DNA of 59,290 nucleotides from Flavobacterium sp. UBA6135 (lineage in GTDB: Bacteria; Bacteroidota; Bacteroidia; Flavobacteriales; Flavobacteriaceae). The notes under the pieces were generated by a model, which worked only from the letters and a program-made list of their open reading frames with translations, was not told where the DNA came from and did no database searches. Positions within the stretch are counted from its first letter, which is position 1. The number at the start of each line of letters is the position of its first letter. The stretch spans positions 1 through 59,290 of the forward strand of contig NZ_DIVJ01000034.1 of assembly GCF_002428305.1 (NCBI RefSeq), read 5' to 3'. This document shows positions 1 through 8,978 of this stretch, piece after piece. Made by a program: the position numbers and the translations under genes.

Positions 1-113
1 TACAAACCGAAGAAATGAGTACCAAAAATCAAAATTATTAACAAATCAAAAAAATCATTTATCTTTGAATTATTCACGAAATACTCTCTTAGATAACGTC
101 CAATTTAGTTTGA

Positions 114-281
114 AGATATACATATTATCCTGAAAAGGAAAAAACAATTAACACAGAGAGACACGTATCTAAGGGAAGAATTGATAGTAAAGTAGGTGCA
201 TTAGTAATAGAATTTAAGCATACTTCAAAATTAATAAAAAGTTTAGATAAGGAAAAAGCATCTTCACAGCTAATTGATTAT
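114..281 (+). pseudogene. 5' nuclease-domain remnant of the type IIG restriction gene
   Basis: Reading upstream of the TTG at 282 in the same frame stays open back to 114, where a TGA at 111-113 closes it. The translated stretch contains GRIDSKVGALVIEFKH (codons about 174-221). That is the D-x(9)-ExK arrangement of a PD-(D/E)xK nuclease, followed by a lysine-rich helix as in type IIG enzymes. No ATG lies in this frame upstream of 282. A different frame is open from position 2 to 131, so a frameshift or decay near 110-130 is likely. Seen: the motif and frame. Inferred: it is the broken N-terminus of the following gene. Confidence 0.6.
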
Positions 282-3188
282 TTGAAAGGTTTAGCCGTCA
301 AAGATAATTTAGATTATTATGGTATTGTAACTGATGGCACTAAGTGTAAATTAATAAACGTCGAGAATGGAATAATCAATGAAGGAGCTTTTGAAAAACT
401 AGATTCTAAACATTTAAATAGTATAATTAAAGATATTGTACTACTTGATAAAGTCGCTTTAACACCTGAAAATTTAGTAAAAGATTTTTGTGATTCAGAA
501 AATAGTCTTTCAAAAAAATTAACATTGTGTCTTTTTAATACTTTAAAGAATGATGCAACTGGTCGTTCTCTGATGCTATTTAATGAATGGAAAGAATTAT
601 TTCGTTTAGCACACGATGATAATTCTAAACAAAAAGCGATAGAAGAAAGAAAACAATCATTAGAAGACATTATTGGCTCAAAGTTAAAAAACAATAATGA
701 TGAATATCTAGCTTTATATGCTATTCAAACTACATATGCCATAATTGTAAAAATTATAGCTTACAAAGTAATTAGTAAAATTCGATTTAATAAAAGTTTG
801 ATCGACTTTAATAAACTTTCAGAATCCGATTTTGAAACTTTACGACATCAAATGAACTCACTTGAAGAGGGAGCAATTTTTAGAAGTCTTGGTATAGGAA
901 ATTTATTAGAAGGAGACTTCTTTGCTTGGTACTGTTCTCTGAATCAATGGAATAATGAAATAGGTGGATTAGTTCAACAGATATTTCAAATTCTAACACA
1001 ATATGAGGATAAAGCTCTTTTTCAGAAAGGTGAGAATGTACAAGATTTGTTTAGGGATTTATTTATGAAGATAATACCTGATAAAGTGAGACATAGCCTC
1101 GGAGAATTCTACACGCCCTCTTGGCTTGCAGATAATTTAATAAAAGAATCAATTAATTTAAGTAGCATAAAAAAAAATTGGACAGCATTAGATCCTTGTG
1201 CAGGTTCTGGAACATTTGTCACGGTTCTTATCAAACACGTTTTAATAGAAAATAAAGAAAAAACAAATAGAGAAAGATTACTTGATGTTTTGAAAAGAGT
1301 AAAAGCAATAGACTTAAATCCTCTTGCTGTACTGACATCAAGAATTAACTATTTTATAAATATTTCACATTTAATTACAAATGAAGATGAATTTGAAATT
1401 CCAGTTTATTTAGGTGATGCGTCGTATGTTCCTAATCAAATAATAATTGAAGGTGTTCAATGTCTTAATTACCAAATAAGGACCATTAAAGGCTTTATTA
1501 ATATTGACTTGCCAAAAAGTGCAGTAGCTAATCCTATTTTATTTTCAAAAACAATGACAAGTATTGAAGAGGATATTCATAATCTTGATATAGAAACTAT
1601 TAAGTTTAAATTATTTAGTTTAGTTTCAACGAAAGAACTAAAAAAATCTATAAAAGAAAGTATAAGTTCTTTAGCTGAGCAATTTGTCGAATTGGAAAGA
1701 AACGAATGGAATGGAATTTGGGCTAGAATTGTGACAAACTTCTTGACTACAGCTAATTTGGGTAAGTTTGACTTCATCGTTGGTAACCCTCCTTGGATAG
1801 ATTGGAAAAATCTACCCGCAGGTTATAGAGAGCGTGTAAAGTCAATATGTATTGAACGACATCTTTTTTCAGGCGATAGTGTAACTGGAGGAATTAATTT
1901 GAATATTTGTGCATTAATTTCAAATGTTGCTGCAGTAAATTGGTTAAAAAAAGATGGTGTAATTGCTTTTCTTATGCCGCAAACAATAATCTTTCAACAG
2001 ACTTATGAAGGTTTTAGAGAATTTAAATTGGATAAAAATTCAAATCTATATTTTCAACAATTATTTGATTGGACAAATGCCGGCCATCCTTTTGCCCCAG
2101 TAACACATAAATTTTTAACTTATTTTTTCTCGAGTAAAAAAGTAGATTATAAAAAAGGTATTCCAGTTAAATATTACTATAAAGTGAAGGGAGTAAATTT
2201 AGCACAATATCAAAATGAAACAAACTTTGATGTTTTAGAGAGTGTTTTTACAGAAAAAACTTCATTAGTAGGGCAGGCAAATAACGACAATACTATTTTT
2301 TCTTATGCAAAAAATAAAATGGAATTAGACTCTTTTAGCAAAATTTCTGGCAAACCGGAGTATAAAGGACGTGAAGGGATTGAATTCTATCCTCAAGAAC
2401 TATATTTACTTGAAGTAGATAATGAAATGCCGCAATCCAAAAATACTGTTATTGTAAAGAACTATCAAAATAAGAAGTCAAAATATAAAATTCCTTTAGA
2501 ATCTTTCCCTTTGGAGAAAAAATATCTCCATCCATTAGTTAAAGGTGTAGATATACAAAGATTTCATCTTAAACCGTCCTGTTATATTGTACCATTTCCT
2601 TACGAAATAAGTAATACTAGAAGTCCAATTTCCATAAAAGAATTAACAAAAAGTTCTAAATTATTAGCTACATATTTTAATAAATTTAAAAAAGTAATTG
2701 AGTCTCAAACTCAGTACAATGACAAAATAATTGGAGAAAAAAATAAAACTGAATTCTATGCTTTAGCTAGGGTTGGTGAATATAGCTTTGCAGATCATTA
2801 TGTTGCTTTTAGAGATAATTCAAAATGGCAGGCCACAGTAGTGAGTTCAATAATGATGCCTTGGGGCGAATTGAAAAGACCTCAATTTCAAAATCATGCG
2901 GTAACAATTTCACAAAATTCAAATGGAGATTTCATTACTTTGGAAGAAGCTCATTACATTTGTGCTATTTTAAATGCACCAATAACTAAATCTTTTATAT
3001 TAAACTCATCCGATTCAAGGTCATTTAAAATAAATCCGCCAATTCATATACCAAAATTTGATAAAAAAAATAAAATTCATGTTAGACTTTCTTTATTATC
3101 TGTAGATGCACATAAAAGATGGGATAATAAAGAGGTAATCGATAAAATAGATAAAGAACTTAATGAATTAATAATTAATTTGAAATAA
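282..3188 (+). CDS. Type IIG-like restriction-modification protein, adenine-specific methylase (Eco57I-like)
   Basis: N6-adenine DNA methyltransferase of the class fused to a restriction nuclease. The SAM-binding motif DPCAGSGTF is at residues 304-312 and the catalytic motif NPPW at 502-505. The methylase core is followed by a long C-terminal region, probably the target-recognition domain. The nominal start is a TTG. Coding similarity clearly continues upstream (PD-(D/E)xK motif at 114-281), so 282 is probably not the native start and the protein may be an N-terminally damaged type IIG enzyme left with methylase activity or none. It stands alone, with a terminator hairpin just after it. There is no separate specificity or restriction subunit nearby. 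The family call is firm, activity uncertain. Confidence 0.8.
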   Translation: MKGLAVKDNLDYYGIVTDGTKCKLINVENGIINEGAFEKLDSKHLNSIIKDIVLLDKVALTPENLVKDFCDSENSLSKKLTLCLFNTLKNDATGRSLMLFNEWKELFRLAHDDNSKQKAIEERKQSLEDIIGSKLKNNNDEYLALYAIQTTYAIIVKIIAYKVISKIRFNKSLIDFNKLSESDFETLRHQMNSLEEGAIFRSLGIGNLLEGDFFAWYCSLNQWNNEIGGLVQQIFQILTQYEDKALFQKGENVQDLFRDLFMKIIPDKVRHSLGEFYTPSWLADNLIKESINLSSIKKNWTALDPCAGSGTFVTVLIKHVLIENKEKTNRERLLDVLKRVKAIDLNPLAVLTSRINYFINISHLITNEDEFEIPVYLGDASYVPNQIIIEGVQCLNYQIRTIKGFINIDLPKSAVANPILFSKTMTSIEEDIHNLDIETIKFKLFSLVSTKELKKSIKESISSLAEQFVELERNEWNGIWARIVTNFLTTANLGKFDFIVGNPPWIDWKNLPAGYRERVKSICIERHLFSGDSVTGGINLNICALISNVAAVNWLKKDGVIAFLMPQTIIFQQTYEGFREFKLDKNSNLYFQQLFDWTNAGHPFAPVTHKFLTYFFSSKKVDYKKGIPVKYYYKVKGVNLAQYQNETNFDVLESVFTEKTSLVGQANNDNTIFSYAKNKMELDSFSKISGKPEYKGREGIEFYPQELYLLEVDNEMPQSKNTVIVKNYQNKKSKYKIPLESFPLEKKYLHPLVKGVDIQRFHLKPSCYIVPFPYEISNTRSPISIKELTKSSKLLATYFNKFKKVIESQTQYNDKIIGEKNKTEFYALARVGEYSFADHYVAFRDNSKWQATVVSSIMMPWGELKRPQFQNHAVTISQNSNGDFITLEEAHYICAILNAPITKSFILNSSDSRSFKINPPIHIPKFDKKNKIHVRLSLLSVDAHKRWDNKEVIDKIDKELNELIINLK

Positions 3189-3230
3189 CATCATAAATTC
3201 TTAAATTTAAGCAGAATGAGAAGTAATAAG

Positions 3231-3255
3231 AAAAGATGCAGAGGCATCTTTTTTA
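3231..3255 (+). terminator. Intrinsic terminator after the restriction-modification gene
   Basis: Perfect 9-bp inverted repeat AAAAGATGC / GCATCTTTT with a 4-base loop (AGAG), followed by further T residues, 43 bases after the stop codon at 3188. Classic rho-independent layout. Confidence 0.75.
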
Positions 3256-3362
3256 TTAAAACTAATTAGTTCATTGTTACTTTTTTGCGTAGTTAAATTT
3301 TGGAATTGCATATTGTAATAAAAATTTGGTTTATAATTTAACCTGATTTTAATATTCACGGT

Positions 3363-3485
3363 ATGGAATGGTGGGAAATAATTGGTCTAGTTGCTGCTTG
3401 GTTTTTGGGACTTTATTTAAGGGGAAAGATTTATGAGGGGAAGAATGGGTATAAACGAAATAAAAGTTGGAGCAGGAAGAAATAG
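3363..3485 (+). CDS. Small single-pass membrane protein, 40 aa
   Basis: A short frame encodes 40 residues: a tryptophan-rich start (MEWWEIIGL), one hydrophobic segment at about residues 6-19, and a very basic tail (lysine and arginine at about 20-40). That gives a plausible single-helix membrane protein with its basic end in the cytoplasm. It sits alone between the terminator of the upstream gene and the Qat operon. A weaker ATGC...GCAT hairpin followed by T-rich sequence begins at its stop codon (about 3484-3507). No family recognised. Its composition argues for a real gene, but its size makes this uncertain. Confidence 0.4.
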   Translation: MEWWEIIGLVAAWFLGLYLRGKIYEGKNGYKRNKSWSRKK

Positions 3486-3597
3486 ATGCTGACGCATTTT
3501 CTTTTTATTTTATAGAAAATAAAAAACAGGTATTTATACGTAGTAAATAATTAATTCAAATTACTACCTAGGTCTTTTTATAAAATATTTTATGTGA

Positions 3598-3613
3598 TTA
3601 CGGAAATCCGTAA
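3598..3613. promoter_or_regulatory. Dyad operator candidate upstream of qatA
   Basis: Perfect palindrome TTACGGA-AA-TCCGTAA in otherwise AT-only sequence, about 160 bases before the qatA start. Looks like the binding site of a dimeric regulator; which one is unknown. Confidence 0.4.
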
Positions 3614-3689
3614 AATGTTTATCTATTTAGTTTGTTATTTTGTTTATAATTGGTTAGAAAATATAATTAGTTTTTGTTAATATTTTCGT

Positions 3690-3697
3690 TAGGTTTG
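3690..3697 (+). promoter_or_regulatory. Probable -7 element of the Qat operon promoter
   Basis: TAGGTTTG matches the Bacteroidota -7 consensus TAnnTTTG, 74 bases before the qatA ATG. A TTTG at 3673-3676 is too close (13 bases) to be a good -33 box, so the call is tentative. Confidence 0.35.
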
Positions 3698-3771
3698 GCA
3701 TAGTAAACTAAAATTAACTTTTTTTAATCAATTGAAGTATAATCCCTTAAAAAAATAAAATCAAAGTTATT

Positions 3772-5670
3772 ATGTGGGCAGATAATGAAACTTCAGAAGA
3801 CTTATTAGGATTCAAAGTACACGCAGATTTGTTAATTAACATTCTTAATGATGAGTCAGTATTGCCCATCACAATTGGAGTTTTTGGCGATTGGGGAAGT
3901 GGAAAATCTAGTGTTTTACAAATAGTAAAAGATGAATTTGAGAAAGAAGATGATAAGGATTCACTCTGTATTTATTTTAATGGGTGGACTTTTGAAGGAT
4001 ATGATGATGCTAAAGCAGCATTGCTTAATTCGATTCTCAAAGAATTGGAAGACAATAAAAAAATTTCTGCTGAATTAAAAGATGCAGTAAAAGAGAAAGC
4101 AAAGAAACTTTGGAAATCTATTGATTGGATGCGTGGGGCAGGTATGGTAATGAAAAATGTAGCACTACCTGCTGTTTCCGCATATTTTACAGGAGGACTT
4201 AGTTTAGTTCCTTTTGCATATCAGAAAATGGCTAAATGGGGGGATGATCCAGAAAAAATAATTGAAAAGCTTCAATCAGACGAAGGAAAAGAAATATTTA
4301 AAGCCTTTGTGAAAGAAGGAAAAGAAGTAGATAAAAATTCTACAAATGCCGTAGCAGAATTTAGAAAAGATTTTTCAGACTTGTTAGCAGCAACAAACTT
4401 TAAAAGATTAGTTGTTATAATAGATGATTTGGATAGATGCAGTCCAGAAAGGATTATTGAAAATCTTGAAGCAATAAAACTGTTTCTAAACGTACCAAAA
4501 ACAGCATTCCTTATTGGAGCTGACCCTCGAATTGTGAAATATGCTATTGAACATAAGTACAAAAACAACAAAGAAATTGAGGAAGATAACAGCCGAATTG
4601 TAATTGATTACTTAGAAAAATTAATACAGCTTCCATACTCTTTACCAAGGCTTTCTGAATCAGAAGTCGAAACTTATATATCGATGCTTATCTGTAAAAA
4701 AGAGATATGCGATACTAAGTTTAAAAATGTACTTGATGAATTTAAAAAGTATAGATTAACGAACAAGTATTCTGCATTTGGATTATCAAACTTTGAAAAG
4801 ATTTTAGAATCAGAGGAGTTCGGAAAAGTTAAAGATAATGTAATTACAATTCCTTCATTAGTTCCTTTAATTACAAATAGTTTATATGGAAATCCCAGAC
4901 AAATTAAAAGGTTTTTAAATACTTATACGATTAGAAAAAGACTTGCAGAAGTTGCATCGTTGCAAAGCTTTAATGATGCTGTACTTGCAAAAATGATGAT
5001 ACTTGAATATTCTGAACCTAAACTATTCAAGAAGTTATTTGAATGGCAAATAGTTCAAGATGGAGTACCAAAAGAAATAACCGATATAGAAGTTCTATGT
5101 AAAGATAAAGGAGTTGATGATATCTCTTCAGAAATAAAAGATACAGATTTCAAAGAATGGAGTAAACCCAAAATAATAAAATGGTTTCAAATAGAGCCTT
5201 TGTTATCAGGAGTTGATTTACGAGATTATTATTGGATTGCCCGTGATAAGTTAGAAAATTCTATCACTGCAACGAGTATGATTCCACCAGTAGTAAGGGC
5301 ATTGTTTAATGAGTTATTACCCGATAATATGACGGCAACGGTTACCAAATCTTTACTTACTGAAAAGTTTCAGCCTTTTAGCGATATCGAAAAAGATGCA
5401 TTTTTTAACTTATTATCTTCAAATTTAAAAAGGAATTCTCAGCAAAAACGACTCTATGACATTTTTAATGTAATGACAGAAGATAAAATTGAAAACACAG
5501 CCTATCATTACATAGAAGCTCTTAAAATAATTAGTGTATCAGATATTGAACCAGCAGTTGCAACGAGATTAGCGGATTTTAAATCAGAACCTGAGATAGG
5601 AGAATTTTTAAACGATTATTTCAAAGATGGAAAATCAAAAGCAAGTAAAGCATTTAATTTAAAAAAATAG
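3772..5670 (+). CDS. qatA: QatA, KAP-family P-loop ATPase of the Qat anti-phage system
   Basis: KAP-family NTPase: Walker A GDWGSGKS at residues 39-46 and Walker B LVVIIDDLD at about 213-221. A hydrophobic, probably membrane-associated insertion (about 124-157) lies between them, as is usual in KAP ATPases. The C-terminal helical region resembles other QatA proteins. It heads a tight operon with qatB (2-base gap), qatC and qatD, the exact order of the described Qat defence system. It probably acts as the ATP-driven core of the defence complex; the mechanism is not resolved. The start is the first ATG after a 74-base leader with a TAnnTTTG box. Confidence 0.9.
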   Translation: MWADNETSEDLLGFKVHADLLINILNDESVLPITIGVFGDWGSGKSSVLQIVKDEFEKEDDKDSLCIYFNGWTFEGYDDAKAALLNSILKELEDNKKISAELKDAVKEKAKKLWKSIDWMRGAGMVMKNVALPAVSAYFTGGLSLVPFAYQKMAKWGDDPEKIIEKLQSDEGKEIFKAFVKEGKEVDKNSTNAVAEFRKDFSDLLAATNFKRLVVIIDDLDRCSPERIIENLEAIKLFLNVPKTAFLIGADPRIVKYAIEHKYKNNKEIEEDNSRIVIDYLEKLIQLPYSLPRLSESEVETYISMLICKKEICDTKFKNVLDEFKKYRLTNKYSAFGLSNFEKILESEEFGKVKDNVITIPSLVPLITNSLYGNPRQIKRFLNTYTIRKRLAEVASLQSFNDAVLAKMMILEYSEPKLFKKLFEWQIVQDGVPKEITDIEVLCKDKGVDDISSEIKDTDFKEWSKPKIIKWFQIEPLLSGVDLRDYYWIARDKLENSITATSMIPPVVRALFNELLPDNMTATVTKSLLTEKFQPFSDIEKDAFFNLLSSNLKRNSQQKRLYDIFNVMTEDKIENTAYHYIEALKIISVSDIEPAVATRLADFKSEPEIGEFLNDYFKDGKSKASKAFNLKK

Positions 5671-5672
5671 AT

Positions 5673-6413
5673 ATGGGAACATCTAAATCATTTTCTGATG
5701 TAAAACACTCAATGGTTCCGAATTGGGGTACGCTTAGTTCTTCGCTCACCTCAAATTGTGACTCTTCTGCTCTTCCAGCTCAGAAGCTGCAAAACATTAT
5801 GGGGAATTTTGTTTCGGCCTTAGGTGGAGCCTTAACAGGAGGTCGTGGTGGTTCAAAAGCAGGTGGACGAAGTAGCATTAGAACCGCTAAAAAAATTGGA
5901 GGGGTCTTTTCAACGTTTATTAGTTCGGGTAACAATATTAGACAAACGCTAGAATCTACAGGTTTAACTGATATTGATAATAAAACTGTTGGCGATGTAA
6001 TTAATCATTTGATTGAGTATTGTTCCGGTAGTACAACTTCTATTGATGATAATGCTGCGAAAGAAGCTACAAGATTATTATTAGAAGAACTAATGGGACA
6101 AGCTGAATCCATTGAAGAAGTACAAACTTTATTGGAAGAAACCTTTACAACTAATACATTGGAAGATGTAATAATAAAGTATTTCGGATATTATATTAAT
6201 GAGCTTTTATCAAAGTGGTTCTATGAAAATTTAATAAAAAAGAAGAGTGAAAATGATTGTAATAACCTTTTCAACCAGATAAAAAATTTCATAGTTGGAA
6301 GAGTTGGAGATATGCACAAAAGAAATCCACTGCAAAACATTGATTGGAGTTCTGATGAAGCCGACAGGCTTGTTAAAAATATTCAGCAAGATGTATTAAC
6401 CGTATTTGAATAG
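5673..6413 (+). CDS. qatB: QatB, Qat anti-phage system component of unknown function
   Basis: 246-residue protein with no enzyme motif visible. The N-terminal third is rich in Ser and has a Gly/Arg/Ser-rich stretch (about residues 49-75, ALGGALTGGRGGSKAGG). The remainder is acidic and predicted helical. It is assigned mainly by position: it lies 2 bases after qatA and 2 bases before qatC, where QatB is always found. The role in defence is unknown; it is required in the described systems. Confidence 0.85.
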   Translation: MGTSKSFSDVKHSMVPNWGTLSSSLTSNCDSSALPAQKLQNIMGNFVSALGGALTGGRGGSKAGGRSSIRTAKKIGGVFSTFISSGNNIRQTLESTGLTDIDNKTVGDVINHLIEYCSGSTTSIDDNAAKEATRLLLEELMGQAESIEEVQTLLEETFTTNTLEDVIIKYFGYYINELLSKWFYENLIKKKSENDCNNLFNQIKNFIVGRVGDMHKRNPLQNIDWSSDEADRLVKNIQQDVLTVFE

Positions 6414-6415
6414 TT

Positions 6416-7774
6416 ATGAGAGTAGATATAGTTATTGACAACGCAGATTATGGCAAATTTTCAGACTTACAGCTTTGTTATACAGATAACGGAGTGAATA
6501 GAAAAGTTCCATTATCTTTCTTAGGTTATGAAAGAGTTTTTGATTTCACGACTGATTTTACTTCTGTAAAATTTGATTTCTTTTTTGTATCAGCAATAGT
6601 TTATGGTGTAGATAACCTGCTTAGTCGGGATATTTATTCAAATGATGGTTGGACAAGAGATATAGAAGTAGAGTTTCCTGTGAATAACTTAGCTGTTTGG
6701 AGTGGTAAAGAAGCAAAATTGAAACAGATTTTAGACTTCTTAACAGGAGATAATTGGCAGATTTCCTTCCGAGAAATAGAAGATGTTGATTTGTTTCAAC
6801 CACGTACAAACAGAAGGAAAATTCCACGATATGAAAGAGACTCTATCAAATCAGTAAGTTTGTTTTCGGGTGGTTTAGATTCTTTAATAGGCGTCATAGA
6901 TGAATTAGAAAAACTTAGTAATGATGAAAGAATACTTTTGGTTTCTCACTTTGATTCAAAATCACCAGGGCCAAATGGAGACCAAAGAACATTACTGAGG
7001 CATTTAATGACTCAATATCCAAATAAAATATATTGGGTGCAATCAAAGTTAGCACTATCAAGAAAAGATGCTGATGGCAATAGAGTAACTATAGAAAGTA
7101 ACTACCGAAGTCGCTCTCTATTTTTCATTGGTTTAGGTTGCTATTTATCTACAATTAATGAATTAATAATACCTGAGAATGGTACAATCTCAATCAATTA
7201 TCCCCTTACACCCTCAAGAGTAAGTTCTTTAAGCACAAGAACAACTCATCCATATGTTTTAAAAAATACGCAAGAATTACTTGTAGATTTAAGATTATCT
7301 ATAACAATAAATAATCCTTATACATTGAAAACTAAAGGAGAAATGTTTATTGAATGTACAAACCAAACATTTATACAAGGTATTTTTCAAAATTCGGTTT
7401 CTTGTGGTAAAAGAGGTAGAAAACAAAATTGGGAAGTAAAAGCCGGTATTCAGGAGTGTGGAATTTGTATGCCTTGTATTTATAGACGAGCTGCTTTGAA
7501 TAAAGCAGGATTAGATAACGAAAATCAATATGGTAACTTTATTACTAGGGCTAATTCACGAAACTACAGTAAAGATTTACCAGCATTAATCAATTATCTT
7601 AGAAGAGATATTTCTTTGGAAAAAATGAAAAGAGATCTTTTGGTTAATGGAAATATTGAAATTGATAAACTTGAAGAATATGCTGAAATGGTGTTAAGGT
7701 CTAAAGAAGAAGTTTTACAATTATTTAGAGAAAAAGGAAATAGATTTGTCAAATCTGAGTTGGGTTTAAGATGA
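6416..7774 (+). CDS. qatC: QatC, QueC-like (7-cyano-7-deazaguanine synthase-like) Qat protein
   Basis: The PP-loop ATP pyrophosphatase motif SGGLDS is at residues 151-156. A QueC-type zinc site is made by C330, C348, C351 and C354 (CGICMPC). The 140-residue N-terminal extension is absent from housekeeping QueC. QueC makes preQ0 from carboxy-deazaguanine; in Qat the substrate is not settled and could be a base or a protein terminus. The gene overlaps qatD by 4 bases (ATGA), which points to translational coupling. No queD/queE genes lie nearby, so this is not a queuosine operon. Confidence 0.9.
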   Translation: MRVDIVIDNADYGKFSDLQLCYTDNGVNRKVPLSFLGYERVFDFTTDFTSVKFDFFFVSAIVYGVDNLLSRDIYSNDGWTRDIEVEFPVNNLAVWSGKEAKLKQILDFLTGDNWQISFREIEDVDLFQPRTNRRKIPRYERDSIKSVSLFSGGLDSLIGVIDELEKLSNDERILLVSHFDSKSPGPNGDQRTLLRHLMTQYPNKIYWVQSKLALSRKDADGNRVTIESNYRSRSLFFIGLGCYLSTINELIIPENGTISINYPLTPSRVSSLSTRTTHPYVLKNTQELLVDLRLSITINNPYTLKTKGEMFIECTNQTFIQGIFQNSVSCGKRGRKQNWEVKAGIQECGICMPCIYRRAALNKAGLDNENQYGNFITRANSRNYSKDLPALINYLRRDISLEKMKRDLLVNGNIEIDKLEEYAEMVLRSKEEVLQLFREKGNRFVKSELGLR

Positions 7775-8502
7775 TTATTGATACACACTGCCATATAGAT
7801 TTATATCCAAATCCAAGAAAAGTTTTGCAGGATTGTGTAAAAGCAGATATCACTGTGTTAGCTATGACTAATCTTCCAAGCCATTTTGAGATGGGATATG
7901 TTCATTTTCAATCATTAAAAAAAGTAAGATTGGCTCTAGGAATGCATCCTTTGATGGCTAATTCACACAAAAAGGAATTTAATTTATTTTTAAAAAACAT
8001 AAATAAAACATCATATATCGGTGAAGTTGGTTTGGACTTTTCTCAAGAGGGTATATCTACAAAAGAGATTCAGATTGATACATTTACTAAAATTCTAAAT
8101 GTTATTTCCGGGCAAAAGAAGATACTAAGTATTCATTCCAGAAGAGCTGAAAAAGAAGTCTTAATACATTTAATGGAGAATAAAATACAATTTGCGATTT
8201 TTCATTGGTATTCAGGTCCATTAAATTTGATTGATAAGATTGTTCAAGCAGGCTTTTACTTTTCAATAAATCCTGCTATGATTAAATCTGAAAATGGAAA
8301 AAAAATAATTTCTAAGATTCCCTTAGATAGAGTATTAACTGAAAGTGATGGTCCTTTTATTGAAGTTGAAAAAAGAACTATTTTTCCCAGTGACGTGACC
8401 ATGGTCTTGCTTTATTTTGCAAAAATTCACATGATGACATCTCTAGAAGTGGAAAGAAAAATTTATTCAAATTTTAAAAACTTATTGTTAGGGATTAAAT
8501 AA
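7771..8502 (+). CDS. qatD: QatD, TatD-family metal-dependent hydrolase of the Qat system
   Basis: TatD-type amidohydrolase fold with metal ligands in the expected order: H6 and H8 (THCH), E85 (GEVGLD), H122 (SIHSR), H145 (FHWYSG) and D193 (ESDGP). The length of 243 residues is normal for TatD nucleases. Last gene of the four-gene Qat operon, starting inside the end of qatC. Probably a nuclease acting on invader nucleic acid, by analogy with TatD 3'-5' DNase. All key residues are present, so the enzyme should be active. Confidence 0.9.
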   Translation: MIIDTHCHIDLYPNPRKVLQDCVKADITVLAMTNLPSHFEMGYVHFQSLKKVRLALGMHPLMANSHKKEFNLFLKNINKTSYIGEVGLDFSQEGISTKEIQIDTFTKILNVISGQKKILSIHSRRAEKEVLIHLMENKIQFAIFHWYSGPLNLIDKIVQAGFYFSINPAMIKSENGKKIISKIPLDRVLTESDGPFIEVEKRTIFPSDVTMVLLYFAKIHMMTSLEVERKIYSNFKNLLLGIK

Positions 8503-8624
8503 CCCAGATAAGGCGGATTTGCAATCGGTGCTTAGTTAAAAAAGATAACCAAACTCATCATTATTAAAAATAATCACTAAAGGTTTTATTATCATTATGC
8601 TCTTATAGTCAAAGCAATTAATAT

Positions 8625-8978
8625 CTAACTATGTGGATTTTCTTTATTAAATAAATACTCGGTGACTAATTTAAAGAATATAAAAACATTAATTGTGGTA
8701 GAGCCAATAAATGTTGTAATCACTATATTAGAAAGTTCCAATTTTCCCAAACCGCAACCAAATAAAATAATAAATAAGCCTAAGCACCATAGAGATGTGA
8801 ATTGAAATATCCAAGAAGCATATACTTTACGCTCCATCATATTCTGTTTTGAATGCTCAATATCATGCTGATGTTTCTCATAAGAAATGCATTCAGCGAC
8901 ATATTCTTGTATTGAAATTGAATTCATTGGTGCAGAGCTTGCAGCTTTAACAAAAATATTATTATCGAATATTGCCAT
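8625..8978 (-). CDS. Putative membrane toxin of a Panacea toxin-antitoxin pair
   Basis: 117 residues: a soluble, charged N-terminal half (about 1-50), then two hydrophobic helices (about 54-74 and 82-105). Its ATG follows the stop of the Panacea-domain gene with no base between them, so the two are co-translated. Panacea antitoxins are known to pair with varied small toxins, including membrane-acting ones, which fits the two-helix layout. Toxicity here is inferred from pairing and topology only. No homologue family is recognised with confidence. Confidence 0.6.
   Translation of the reverse strand: MAIFDNNIFVKAASSAPMNSISIQEYVAECISYEKHQHDIEHSKQNMMERKVYASWIFQFTSLWCLGLFIILFGCGLGKLELSNIVITTFIGSTTINVFIFFKLVTEYLFNKENPHS

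Noticed and set aside
6416..7774. Queuosine biosynthesis gene queC
   Set aside because: N-terminal extension and the flanking KAP ATPase, QatB and TatD genes identify it as QatC; no other queuosine genes are present.
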